Origin: Rostratula benghalensis | Lineage: Eukaryota; Chordata; Aves; Charadriiformes; Rostratulidae | NCBI GenBank assembly: GCA_013399305.1 | Contig: VXAI01000137.1 | Coordinates: forward strand, 269,592-333,591 | Reading direction: 5' to 3' | DNA: 64,000 nucleotides | In this document: positions 23,606 to 35,304 of the stretch, in pieces | Layout: each line of letters starts with the position of its first letter | Position numbering within the stretch: the first letter of the stretch is position 1 | Translations under genes and position numbers: made by a program | The notes under the pieces: model-generated | Database searches by the model: none | The model's input: only the letters and a program-made list of their open reading frames with translations | What the model was told of the DNA's origin: nothing

Positions 23606-25261
23606 CCTGCGATATCTCATGGTCCAGTCAGTCCTACCAGTTAAATAGATTCCTATTTCCATTATAATGTTCCCTTTGCTCACTTTTTCATGTTTTTTAT
23701 TATCAATGTGCCTTGTATGGCTCTTATTTTCTGTTTCACGTGTCCCTGAGCACAGACATGGTGTTCTCAGAGATACAGCTCCTGTGCCTTCCCTCAGGAT
23801 TACTTAATATCGCTTCATTCCAGTCAGTTTTGATTTAAAGTAAGCACTACTGCTTGTGTAAGAAATCCAAAGTACATCTGGGTCAGTTTTTTCTCTCTCC
23901 AGACAATTCACATGATTCATATAGCTTTTGCAAACATTTTGTTTGCCTCTTCAGGCTCGTTGATGGACACAGCTAATTCATAAACTGGACCAAAACAGAT
24001 CAGAGAAGTGGTGGGGTTCCTGAATTCCTTTCCCTTTCAAACATGATGTACAAGAAAGGCACTTAAAACTTGCTCTTGTGCTGTTAATTTTAAACCTGAC
24101 TGTAAAATATTTTGGTTATTTATGAATATTTTTCTCTTAGACTAATTGATGGCCTGCAGAATTGGTTTGCCAGGTCTCATTTTCCCTGAGTTATGTTAGT
24201 GTATGTTTGCAGGAGTCTCATAGCTAATTTCAAAAAGTATTTTCACCTTAGCAGGAAGGAATAGCATTCTGAATGTCTGACAAAAAATGTTCTTTCTCCC
24301 ATGTCTTATGCTAGGTCTTGTGCTACTTAAGAAATCAAGCCAAATGAAAGGGGTTTAAATGGTTTGACCCCAAAGCCCTTTTTGTAACATTTGTTCACCT
24401 TTCATCCTGCGTACTCTTACAAAAGTATGTTCTCTTGGAAATATAAAATTTTGAGTGCTTCAGCTGGCATTCATCCTCTCTAATTTTACCCGCCTAAAAG
24501 TTAAGCAGCTAAACTGCAACCAGCTACAAAGTTTGCTTCAAAGGAGTGAATTGAATTTTGGGTAGAGTGGTACAGATCAGCACTCCTATTACCTAGCAAG
24601 GCTGAGATGTTATTTATTAATGACTAGAAAAAACAGATGTGATATCTATATGTTAGAATATGTTGGTTTTGTATGAGGAATTGGGTTCGGGTTTGAATCA
24701 AATACAAAGGCAAACTGCAATACGATAACTGCAATAACCATAGCAACGCAATAATGCGTGCTTGAAATTATTTGTGTGGTCAAAAAGAGTAGAATATCTG
24801 AATGTCTTAGCTAGAAAAACTAAGAAATTACTTTGAAAAATCCAGATATGAAGAAGCATGTTTAAAAAGAGGTGGCTGTTGGGACAATATTTGGATATCC
24901 TGAGGATAAAACCTCACGGGGGAAAAACCTCCACATATTCTAATCCTTGACTTCACATTTTAATGTGATGAATTGAAGCATAACTGGCATGAAGTACAGC
25001 TAGAACAAGATGAGCTGATCAGATCCTTTTATCACTTTCCTGTGTCTGGTGGACAACATCCCACTAATAGCCAGTCCTCTGAATGCTTGAGTGCTTCTGA
25101 GTTTTCCTCGCCAGGCTTGGAAATCTCCCCATGTTCTGCAGCAGAGGTCTTTTTTCCCCAAATCTCTTTGGTTTTGCCTGCACCAAGACTCAATGTTTCA
25201 GAGTATGTTCCACCAGGCTGCTGGCAGCCCTTGAAAGTCACAGGGCTTTGCCCAAATGATC
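23606..25261. other. Unique AT-rich noncoding DNA, no gene seen
   Basis: AT-rich stretch with few long frames; between 23684 and 24972 no frame reaches 60 codons on either strand. No repeat family is recognised. Confidence 0.55.
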
Positions 25262-25330
25262 TCATAGAATCATAGAATTGTCCAAGTTGGAAGGGACCTT
25301 TAAGATCATTGAGTTCATCTCAGCCTCCTC
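25262..25330 (-). mobile_element. CR1 LINE tail, minus strand
   Basis: TCATAGAATCATAGAATTG followed by AAGTTGGAAGGGACCTTTAAG is the reversed terminus of the CR1-E/Y-like subfamily, also seen at 52061. Similarity fades after about 70 bases. Confidence 0.9.
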
Positions 25331-25443
25331 CCATCTTACAATGGTCAACAGACATAGATGGTGCCAGAACTTCCCATGTAAAATGTCTCTGTAAAACACA
25401 AGTGGTGGCTGCCTCCTGGTGACTCAGCAGATCAGCACAGCCA

Positions 25444-25942
25444 AGTGTCCAGAGCAATCTCCTCGAAAGCAGAGAGCAAGTCCTATGAGGAGAAGCTGAG
25501 GGAACTGGGCATTTTTAGTTTGGAGAAGAGGAGGCTGAGGGGAGACCTCATTGCCCTCTAGAACTCCCTGAAAGGAGGTTGTAAAGAAGTGGGTGTTGGC
25601 CTCTTCTCCCAAGGGAATCATGACAGCACCAGAGGAAATGGTTTGAAGTTGTAGCAGGGGAGGTTTAGATTAGATATTAGGAAAAATTCCTTTCTGAGAG
25701 AGTGGTCAGGTACTGGAACAGCCTGCCCAGGGAGGTGGTGGTGGAGTCACCATCCCTGGAGGTATTTAAGAAACATGTAAGCATGGCACTTCAAGGCATG
25801 CTCTAGTGCCTGAGATTGTTGGGTGTAGTGGTTGTTGTTGTGGTGGGGGTTTTTTGGGTGTGGGTGTGTTTTTTGGTTTTTTTGTTTGTTAATGGTTGGA
25901 CTTGATGATCTCTCCAGCCATGAAGATTCTGTGATTCTGTGA
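25444..25942 (+). mobile_element. CR1 LINE (CR1-E-like), plus strand
   Basis: Begins GTGTCCAGAGCAA, passes through GCAAGTCCTATGAGGAGAAGC, TTGGAGAAGAGGAGGCTGAGG, CTCCCTGAAAGGAGGTTGTA, AGCCTGCCCAGGGAGGTGG and CATCCCTGGAGGTATTTAAG, then a G/T-only tract, then GGTTGGACTTGATGATCTC and the tail GATTCTGTGATTCTGTGA. About 500 bases remain of the pol end and 3' UTR. The G/T tract at 25829-25893 occupies the place where related copies carry a variable region. Confidence 0.94.
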
Positions 25943-26098
25943 AAACCCTCTGCCAGCTAGCACCCAGGGCTGTCTGTCCTCAGGAACAGCAAGTGTAGGT
26001 GCAACACAGTGCAGAATATACCATTTCTAACACAAGCCTAAAAAGCAGCCAAAACAGGGCTCCCAACCTGCTTGCCACATCTTCAGTCATGGCTTGCA

Positions 26099-26227
26099 CC
26101 AAGGCCAGGCTGGATGGGGCTTTGAGCAACCTGGTCTAGTGGGAGGTGTTCCTGCCCATGGCAGGAGGGTTGGAACTCAATGGACTTTAAGGTCCCTTCC
26201 AACACAAACCATTCTATGATTCTATGA
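26099..26227 (+). mobile_element. CR1 LINE, 3' tail fragment
   Basis: CCAAGGCCAGGCTGGATGGG, GAGCAACCTGGTCTAGTGGG and GTTGGAACTCAATGGAC lead to CCATTCTATGATTCTATGAC. About 130 bases, well preserved. It lies only 160 bases after the preceding CR1 in the same orientation, as an independent insertion from another subfamily. Confidence 0.95.
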
Positions 26228-29219
26228 CAAGTCTGAATCCCAGGTGGTGTACAGGCAGGGAGAAGGACATCTGCATAATCTGGATGTGCTCAATTAGTTA
26301 AATCACCTCTAGGAAATAATTTGCCTTCTCTGTCAGTACAACACAGCTAGCTCTCCCCTCCTTGCCCCAGGGATTCAGCCGGCAGTGTCTTTCAGTGACA
26401 CAAGGCTGGTTCCCTGTCCTGGAAATCCTGTGCTTCAATAAAGATTTCTGTCTAATCACTGCAGAATGGGTTAAAAAGCAACTTGCATCCCCCTCTGCAA
26501 GGCCCTTGGAGGATGCAGGGCAGCGATTTTTTAGAGCAAAGAGCTCGGTCATTCAGCAAGCAAAAAATGTAATAAGATCTGAGCAGCTGGCATCCACAGC
26601 AAAAGGAGAAACACGTGTAAGTGTTTAAAACTGGGGCAATCACTCTTTCAAATAATTTGCCAATGGAGGGCAGAGGAGAAAGGGAAAAATAGGGACCAGG
26701 TGGATGCTCCTCTTGGGAAAGAAAGCCTGGATATCTTTTTTACACAGATCCTCTTGTCCTAACCCAGACTCCGGGCTTAACACGAGGACGCTCAAGGCGA
26801 AGCCATCGGGGCATGCAACGTGGGAGGTCAGAGAGCATGGTCTGAATGTGGGTAAGGTTTTGAGGGCTGAGCCTGCAGGAAAAGGGCAAACTCCTCAGAT
26901 TAGAAACAAAGGGGGGGAATTTTTTTGTTTTCTTTTTTGGATTCACTTTAAAAAAAATGAATTAAAAAGGAAAAATAGAAGAACAAAAGAGCGAGGAAAG
27001 AATGCCTGAAATACAACGTACAAGCCTGTCTCTGTTTAGGGCCTGGCTGGAGATGAAACCCGAATGTTTCTAAATTAGAATAAAAACAACAAACTGAAGG
27101 ACATTGTGTTTTGATGGGTTTCATTTTATCCTTTGATAATTTTTCATTTGTATCCCGCAATGACATTTCATTCGGGTCTCTGCCTGACTGCACATTTTAT
27201 TCTGGAGCTTGATTTCACGCTATTACTGCATACATCAGTGGCACCCAAGATTCAGTAACTTGGGCTTGCTCCTTAGCAAATAGACATGTCTGTGGTGTGC
27301 TTTGCTGTAGATACTTTTACAAGCCATTTCCCCATTGTGCAGGCTCATAAGTATTCCTCTGGCACGTCCTTTTCTTCGATAGGGAAAAAAACAACAGCAG
27401 TGGAGCTGAGAGCCAGTAACAACTAACCAATTTGTCAGTGGCATCTTTGGACAATTAAAAAACTCTGTGTCTCTCCCTGTTTTTTCATCCTCAAGAAGAA
27501 TAGAGAAAACCAAAGACGAGAGGAAATGTACTTGCTACTCATCTAAGTTAATTAAAATCCAGGAATGGGGGAAGAAAATGCAGAAGAATTGGGGCACTTT
27601 AACACTGGAGCTTTTTACAAAATAAACAACTGATATTGATGTTAGCTGGGAACAACAGGGGTAGAGAGGATCTTGGCTTTGAACAAAGAGAATGGTGTAG
27701 GTGATCTTGCCAAGTGCCTTTAAGCTCTGTTGTTTGCTGATCCTGTTTGTTGCTGAGATTTGGATGGAGGGTGAAGCTGCCTCAGACCATGAGCTAAGTG
27801 CTCTGTGTTTCAGTTAACCCACCAGAAAAGTGAAGATACTCCTTATTACATGACACATAGAATTAGTCAGGGTTCAAAAATCCATTGCCTCTTTCTGAGA
27901 GATCATGCTGAAAAGTGTGTGTCTGATACGCAGCCCTGAGTGCTGCACACCGAGCATGCACAAGAAGAGGCAAAGATTTGCATGAGATGCTTTCCCTCCT
28001 TGCAACTTTCCCTTTCTAAAGGGGCCCAGGAGGTGTCTTAGGCTATTATTAGGATCTCATTCAGATGAAGCTATTTCTTCCAGTTCTCTGGCCTGTTCTA
28101 GGGTATGGAGAACTTCTGAGGTTGCAGATCCAACAGCAACCTCCATGCCCCGGCCCAGGAGTTCTATTGTCCTGAGGCTGAGCGTACTGTCTCAGCTCTG
28201 GAAACATCACTTCTGAGCGATGTAGAGGGTTACAAAACACATCTCCTTGGGAAGAATTCTCTACACAGCTGGGTATCTACTGTGTTACATCATTCATACG
28301 CAAGAAGGGGGGGAAATGTTAGTGGGAGAGGAGCGAAGCAGATAAATAACACATGGGAAAGAGCAGTCCCTCCCCACTAATGCAAAGGTTCCCTTCAGCA
28401 TGTCCCATAGTGTTTGCCTCCCCAAAGTTGAAAATATCTCCAGGAGCAGCTGCTTCCAGCATTTCCCTTTGAAAACAGTCATGTATCCAAGAGACTGTTT
28501 AGGGAGCTTTTCCCAGCCGCCTAATATTTTTACTCCACACTGTTGCCCATTAACCTGTTAACCCCTTTCATGTTTTCCTAAGTAGTCCCACTTCCTCCAT
28601 CCAGCTCACGCCCATCTCATGCTCAGCTGCCATCATGATGTTCCTTCTGGTCATCACCATTTGGCCAAAACACGTGCTTCATTGTGCAGGGATGGAAAGC
28701 TGGCTTGAACTCAGATTTTGTGGCTTCAGATTCTCTCCATTTTCTGCTATAACTGATCCCAACCAAGACTTTCCTTGAGCTCATAATTTCTGTTTCCAAC
28801 CTGAAGAACAGATTCTGTACTCAGAGCACATTCCTTCTTTGGATACCACAATTGTTCTCCTTCAGAACAGAGCACCTTCTTACAAATAGTTCAACCATCC
28901 CAGTTACAAACAGTGTTATTGCAGGCACAAGTGACTAATGCCAAAAAGTGAAATTTCTTTTGGCTAAAATTATAAAGGATTGTGTTATGCTCTTGTAGTT
29001 CAGTTGACAATATTCATTGTAGCTATGTTTTATAGCCTGCTGATGGGTGTAGCATGGGTACTTGTTGTACTCTCCCTAGAAAAGCAATCTGTGCCCCAAA
29101 GAAATGACCATCTAAATAGAGCAACCAGCCAGAAAAAGAGGGGAATCATGTACCTGTTTTGTAAAAATTAATCCCTTGGAGTTCTGTAATAAATAGATGT
29201 AAAATATGCTGTGAGCCTG
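26228..29219. other. Unique noncoding DNA, no named gene
   Basis: No repeat family is recognised over 3 kb. Two things stand out: a run of CpG sites at 26770-26826 within CpG-poor DNA, and an AT-rich conserved-looking block at about 27050-27235 (AATAAAAACAACAAAC, ATAATTTTTCATTTG, CCCGCAATGACATTTCATTC). An A/T-rich patch with mirror texture lies at 26920-26990. Confidence 0.45.
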
Positions 29220-29280
29220 TAGCCAAGCAGGGATCTGAACCCAGGTCCCAGCCCACTGCTGCAATCACAAAGCCTTCCTT
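29220..29280 (-). mobile_element. MIR-like ancient SINE relic
   Basis: AGGGATCTGAACCCAGGTCC followed by CAGCCCACTGCTGCAATCAC and AAGCC matches the reversed 5' tRNA-like part of MIR-type SINEs (GGGATTTGAACCCAGG..., CAGTGCTCTAACCACTA...). The match includes the B-box-derived GATCTGAACCC. About 60 bases are readable. Confidence 0.6.
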
Positions 29281-32213
29281 CCTCTACTTGCAGCACATTA
29301 GGGAAAGGTCTTCATGACCTAGAATGATCTTTAAATGACTCACTTTTCAATCTTTCAGTGTCCTCTTTGAGGGGAGGAGGGATGGGGAGAAAGGCAGAGC
29401 TTTGGTTATTGTTGTTTTCCATCTTTTTAATTTGCAGCTACATTGCTTGTTAGTCTAAAAGCAAATTGAGACAAGGCTGAAGTAACCATCTCAGCAATAA
29501 AAGCTCTCTGTCGAGACAGACCAAACACTCTATGAAAGTGCAAGCAGGAGTGAAAAATTGGCTACTTGAGCTACGCAGCTGCTCATGTTGACTTTCAAAG
29601 ACAGTCGAGTCTCATGCCTTGAATGGGACACAAACACAGCCATGTCCCCTACCTCCCCCTTCCCACTGACATTTAGAGCCCCTTTGCTGCTCTGGGATTC
29701 TGGGATCCCATGTCCGACACAGTTAGGGCAGCAGATCCATGTTGTACCAGCAGCAATATTTTGCTGAGTGTTTCATCTAGGGCAGGAGAAAGAACGCACT
29801 TTCTTTCACTGGGCTGCTGTGATCAAAGAAGCCCTAATGCTTCTAGGTAGGCAATTTCCTTGTCTCAGGGCCTGAAGGAGCTGATCCTGGATTGCTTGGC
29901 CAGTGTCTTGATTGGAAACCCCTTCGTGGGAGTGGACATGTAGTCTCATGAGTGGGAGGGAAGGAGCCAAGTCAAGTGCTGTGATTTTGATGAGAGCAAC
30001 CACGCTACAGGGTTGCTAAAGGAGAGGAAGTGCTCAGAATCCTCTCCTCCAGAAGCCAACAATCAGTGGCTAATAACTAAACCTTAATACATAACTATTG
30101 AAATTTTCAGCTTTTTACCATAACTACATGAGCCAAAAAATTTGAAAAGAAATACAGGAAATCTGAAAGTCTGAAAATATTCACAAGATTCCAGGAGCAG
30201 AGGTTTTCAGAACACCACAGGAGTCATCAGCCATCAGGACTGGTGGCCTTGCCTTTAAGCAAAAGTGTCTCAGGAAATGTGATCCCAGAGATGATGCTCT
30301 GGATCTAGGAACTAGGGCGGTGTTTTTCTTGGATCTCTCAATAGGGTAATAGTGGTTATTCAAGTGAGAGAGCAAAAGGAAGACCCTATAAAACTTTTAC
30401 AGCTCAGCCAGAAATGCTCATTTCCCTGTAGAGCCACAGGGTGGTACCAGACCCACTTCTGTGCTGGTGTCAGGGTCTGCTCTTTGGTTAGAGGCTTTTG
30501 TTCAACAGCTGCCTCCTCAACGGAGGTTGCGTGTCATTTATGTATTTGAGCTTTTCCAGACTTATCTGGATTGAGCCTCCCAAGGCTCCCTCACTAAACC
30601 CCTTCTGTCTAATGAAGTAATTGGATTGATAGGTAAACAGCAAATCAGCATGCTTAATTGATATTCCCAGGTAAATCAGCACAGGTAGTGCTTATGTTTA
30701 AGGGCTGTTTCTGAAGAAAAAGCAGAAATGAATTAAATCCTTTTTGCAGTTTTCTTATGATGTCTGAGACTGATGTGAAAGGTTATGATTTTCTCCCCAT
30801 TTGCCATTTGCATTAGAAATAATTTTGATCTCTCCTGTTCTGTTTGTATGTGCCTCATACTACTGAAAGATACCACGGGTGACTGGAAACCTGATGGGGC
30901 TGCAATATTGAACACTGAGAAGTGTGAAGGGACTAATATCTAAGGATGGAGAATTTTTTTCTTAGCCCTGGTTTAATTTGCACTCTTCATTTACCTGCAT
31001 GTAACTGAAATGCCTGTTGAACTTCTGGGAGAAGAAGCACTTTTGCTACAAACCCAGAATGCTGGTTGGTTGAGTTAAGGGCTTTGCAGACACCGTGATA
31101 TTCTGCCTTTGGCCTTCCAGAGGAACATTCCCCTAAGGAGGAAGGAGCTTTGTGACATCCTGCTCCTCCTCAGGATTAAAAAAAGCGGGGAGAAAACGCC
31201 CACAGGTATGAAAATACTACTGTTAAAAGAAGAAATAAATACTCCAGGCTTTTCTGATTTCCTTTCCAGCTCACCGTTACAGACTCAGCACTGCTGTGCC
31301 TGGTCCAAAGGTCTTTTAAAGCAGGGGACTTCATGATGCATTACTCTTTCAGAGACTCCTGATTCCACCGTTGTAGCAGGACCATTGTACTTCACCACGA
31401 ACTCTGTCCTCAGAGCAGGGGATAATGGTGAACAGGAGAGGACAGTGGAGAAGAGAACCAAAGATGTTCGAGGGGCCTGGAGGAACTGGTTTATGAGCTG
31501 AGATCAGAGAGAGATAAGCAGGTCAGAACAAGGACAGAGAAAGGTCTGGGAAGGTTCTTCATCACAAGGACTCCCTTCTCCCCAAGGGCATGACTGAAGA
31601 AACAGTAGGATAACAGAAGCATGTCTACCTAGACATTTCTACCAGACTTTGAGACAGCCTCCATTGCTTCTTTGGGGCATTTTAAACAAGTAAAGGTGGT
31701 TCTGAGATGGCTTTAGGGAGGACACTGGCAAAACTGATCGGCAGACATTTCTCTCTGAACTCCATTGGATTGAGAGCAAGGTTCTTTTTGCAGCCCCTCA
31801 CCTACTTCTGCAAGACCCCGTGAATGATGTGCTGACCCTGTCCCTGCTCCTGGGACTCATTTAGCACCTCTGCACAGGTATATTGGTATCTCTGTTCCCC
31901 GCACACAGTCTCTACCTCTGAACTCACGATGGCAGCAAAGTGCTGCAGCAGAGCACAGCGAGGCACAAGGTGGCGGCTTCCCCCCACCCACTGGAAAAAT
32001 TCAGTCTCTTCCTGAAAGATCCTGACCTTTCCCTGTGGCACGTCGGGTTGGCAATGCCCGGGAGACAACTGGTCCAGTCCCAGACTGTACTACAAAGCTG
32101 GGGTGAGGAGAAAGCCATCGGTGGACAGAAGGTGGGACCTTGCTTCATTGTTTCAAGTGAAGGCTCCATCAAATGGAGCTTTCCGCAGGGGACTTTCCCC
32201 CTTTTATTTTTTT
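29281..32213. other. Unique noncoding DNA, no gene seen
   Basis: No gene or transposon is recognised. Frames are short (at most about 103 codons) and mutually overlapping. The 31800-32250 frames on both strands run into the start of a CR1 and carry no motif. Confidence 0.5.
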
Positions 32214-32570
32214 TTCAGGAGGTACCCTCATTAATGTTTATAAATACGTAAAGGGTGAGTGTCAGGAGGATGGAGCCAGGCTCTTCTCAGCGATGGCCTA
32301 TGACAGGACAAGGGGCAATGGGTACAAGTTGGAACACAGGAGGTTCCACTGAAATATGAGGAAAAACTTCTTCACAGTGAGGGTGATGGACCACTGGAAC
32401 GGGCTGCCCAGAGAGGATGTGGAGTCTCCTTTTCTGGAGACATTCCAGACCTGCCTGGATGCGTTCCTATGTCACCTGATCTAGATGTTCCTGCTGTGGC
32501 AGGGGGATTGGACTGGATGATCTTTCCAGGTCCCTTCCAATCCCTGATTGTGATTCTGTGATTCTGTGAT
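32214..32570 (+). mobile_element. CR1 LINE (CR1-F-like), 3' part
   Basis: CATTAATGTTTATAAATACG, GAGCCAGGCTCTTCTCAGCG, ACAAGGGGCAATGGGTACAA, GAAAAACTTCTTCACAGTGA, ACTGGAACGGGCTGCCCAGA and GGATTGGACTGGATGATC in order, ending GTGATTCTGTGATTCTGTGA. Same subfamily class as the minus-strand copy at 9824 (shared 3' UTR wording and the GTGATTCTGTGA variant tail). Confidence 0.95.
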
Positions 32571-32959
32571 ACCCAAGGGGTTCTTGTTGCTTGGCCCCTG
32601 CTTTTTGCCAGCTGCTAAGTGTAAGGCAGTGGGGTGGCTTTGTGTGGAGCAGGCCGTAGAGAAATGTCACACTTGGGAGCTCTGCACTTAAGAGGGGTGG
32701 ACCAAGACCCTCCTCTACCTGCACCTTTGCTTTGGCAAGGAGAAAGGTGAGTGCTTGCTTCCAGCAGAAGAGGGCAGCAACACCCTCTATCGTTGATCTG
32801 TCTTCAGTATGTACTCACAGTTGAACACAGACCCCTGAAGGTTTAAGCTCTCCGCAGTGCCCATAGGTAGCAGCTCTCTTTTGAGTAGCAACATTGGGCT
32901 AGACCCCACCAAGTGTCTTCTTCCACCATGTTACTGAACACACTTGTTGCATAGCACAG
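32571..32959. other. Unique spacer between CR1 tails
   Basis: About 390 bases with no recognisable feature. It may include decayed 5' sequence of the following CR1 tail. Confidence 0.4.
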
Positions 32960-33039
32960 CAGTGGGACTGGGGTTGGACTAGAAGACCTCCAGAGGTCCC
33001 TTCCAACCCCTTATCATTCTGTGACCCTATGTGATTCTG
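32960..33039 (+). mobile_element. CR1 LINE, short 3' tail
   Basis: GGGGTTGGACTAGAAGACCT and CCAGAGGTCCCTTCCAACCC are the CR1 3' terminal block. The tail octamers that follow (CATTCTGTGACCCTATGTGA) are partly mutated. About 80 bases are recognisable. Confidence 0.88.
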
Positions 33040-34753
33040 TCAGCCTGCCTTGTGAGGAAGAGAAGGATGATGAAGACACAGGAAACTTGGTTTCTGGGCA
33101 TGTCTTTATCCTTACTTTTTTCCCTGGCCATGTACACATTGTAAAACCTTTCCCAGTATTACCTGTGAAAGCTGTGACCTCCCTTGAAGAGCTGGAGCTG
33201 GAGTCTGGGAAAGGTTTGGGCAGCATTTCACACAAGGCATGAGGGGCTGCATGAGGGGCTCCAGGCAGCACTGGAACAGAACTACTTTGAAGTAAAAAAT
33301 ATGTCTACAGTTTCACTTCCCTCTGATCTTATGTGGATGTTTGTCTGGCCCTGTGCTGAACCAGTTCAAGGCATTAACCTGCTAGAAAGGCAGTTTTTTC
33401 TTGGCTGTGTTTATTTTATTCCTCTTTAGAGAGCTGAACTGGCACACTGAGGTGTTGTGCAAGAACCAAACTGACACCAAGGATGTGGTAGGAGTGAGGA
33501 AGGGGCAAGGTCAAAAAGTTTTTAGACTAGTTCTGCTGCTTTTGTGAAACTATGCTTTCATGAGGCCAGGATGATGCTGCCTGGCATCAGATCCTAGGGT
33601 TTGCTTGTCCCTGGGTGATCAAGTGCAACCCCACAACATGAGCTGAGATGGTTAGTGGAAAGCCAGCTCTTCTCCTCCAAATAATGGTGTCACAAGCCAT
33701 GGGTGACCTCTCATACATCAGACCTCTCTCCCAAAAGGCATACAGAGGTTTGCTGCCTCCTCCCTGTGAAGAAATTTTAAATCACAGCCAGCAGTTGTCA
33801 CAAACTGCCCATTGATTTCTTGCAGCCTGTGAATGTGGCAAGTGGCACAGAGTTGATACTGCAGATCCATAATTAATGCTTTATGATCCCAGATCTGAAG
33901 GCCCTTTCACAGGCAGAGGGACTGCTAAACTTCCCCTGAAGATGAGGGATAGAGTCGTGGAAGGGATTAACAGTCAAGCCAGTAATGAGCTCAGAATAAC
34001 ACAAGCACAGGAGATAAAAAAAAAAAAAAATCCAAGCGGGGAGTGAAAAACATTAATTTATGAAGTGCTTTTTTGCAGGAGATGGTGCTTCTGAAGACTC
34101 TTAAAGCACTGATATTCTTGTTGCTTTCTTGCCTGTGAAAGCTCGAGTCAGACAGTTTGGAGCATAGATTTCCCAAGCCATGGTTCAGCCAGATCAAGCT
34201 GGAAGAAGGTTTGGGGGTTGATACTCTCTATCCAGATAGCAGAGTAGTGGCACTGGTCTCCAGACTGGTGGATCTATCATTGTGATCCTCTTACTAAGGT
34301 CCCAGTGATTTTTCTTATGTTTGTTGACAGATGTGTGGGTGGCTTTGGCTGAACAGTGGGAGAAGAGAGTAAAAGGAACTACTGCAAGGAGCTGCATGAG
34401 GACAAAGCACGTGGATTTGCATGAAGGGTCCTTAGCCAGCCCCTTCCTCCTCATAACTCTGTCCCCATCAAAGACTGGGGTAAGAGCTTGCCTGCTGGGA
34501 AGTTTGGTCTAGAGGAGCCCTTCTCTAGTGCTGCTGTTTTGTCCTGCTTCATTCCAAAATGCTGCACTGAGAATACCCCATGCTATTGGTACCCATTGTG
34601 AACCCACCCACTGTGGTGTTGATGCTCATGCTGAAGTGGCAGATGGGTCATTTTATGTGTTTACTCCATACCAAGAAGGACATATCTCTGTAGTGTGAGG
34701 GATCTGCAGACGTGGTGATGGATATTCATCAGGACTTAAGTAAAAAAATATAA
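33040..34753. other. Unique noncoding DNA, no gene seen
   Basis: No gene or repeat family is recognised. A 12-15 base A run lies near 34017-34030. Confidence 0.5.
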
Positions 34754-34783
34754 ACACACACACACACACACATATATACACAC
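34754..34783. repeat. (AC)n microsatellite with TATATA interruption
   Basis: Nine to ten AC units, then ATATATA, then ACACAC. It ends directly at the 5' truncation point of the CR1 that begins at about 34784. Confidence 0.93.
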
Positions 34784-35272
34784 CTGAAGCCCACAAGAAG
34801 GACAGGGACATGTTACAGCAAATTCAGAGGAGGGCCATGAAGATGATCAGAGGACTGGAACACCTATGCTGAGAGAGGCTGAGACAGTTAGGGTTGTCCA
34901 GTCTAGAGAAGAAAAGGATCTGGGGAGCCCTTATAGCAGCCTTCCAGTATCTAAACGGGTTACAGGAAAGCTGGGGAGGGAGTCTTGATCACGAAGTGGA
35001 GCGATAGGATGAGAGGAATGATTTTAAACCAAGAGAGGGAAGATTTAGATGAGATATTAGGAAGAAATTCTTTCCTGTGAGGGTGGTGAGACACTGGCTC
35101 AGGCTGCCCAGAGAAGCTGTGGCTGCCCCATCCCTGGATGTGTTCAAGACCAGGCTGGACGGGGCTTTGAGCAACCTGGTCTGGTGGGAGGTGTCCCTGC
35201 CCATGGCAGGGGGTTGGAACTGATGATCTGTAAAGTCCCTTCCAACCCAAACCATTTTCTGATTCTCTGATC
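34784..35272 (+). mobile_element. CR1 LINE, 3' part
   Basis: Opens at GCCCACAAGAAGGACAGGGA (usually CAGCACAAGAAGGACATGGA), continues AGGAGGGCCATGAAGATGAT, TTGTCCAGTCTAGAGAAGAA, GCCTTCCAGTATCTAAACGG, AGGCTGCCCAGAGAAGCTGT and ACCTGGTCTGGTGGGAGGTG, and ends ACCATTTTCTGATTCTCTGA with a mutated tail. About 490 bases, frame broken. Confidence 0.95.
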
Positions 35273-35278
35273 CTATAT

Positions 35279-35304
35279 ATCATAGAATCATAGAGTCGTG
35301 CAAG
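35279..35304 (-). mobile_element. CR1 terminus, minus strand, very short
   Basis: ATCATAGAATCATAGAGTCG is the reversed CR1 tail; nothing beyond about 26 bases matches. It abuts the tail of the plus-strand copy (six bases apart), giving a tail-to-tail arrangement. It may be an extremely truncated insertion, since CR1 copies can be this short. Confidence 0.6.
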
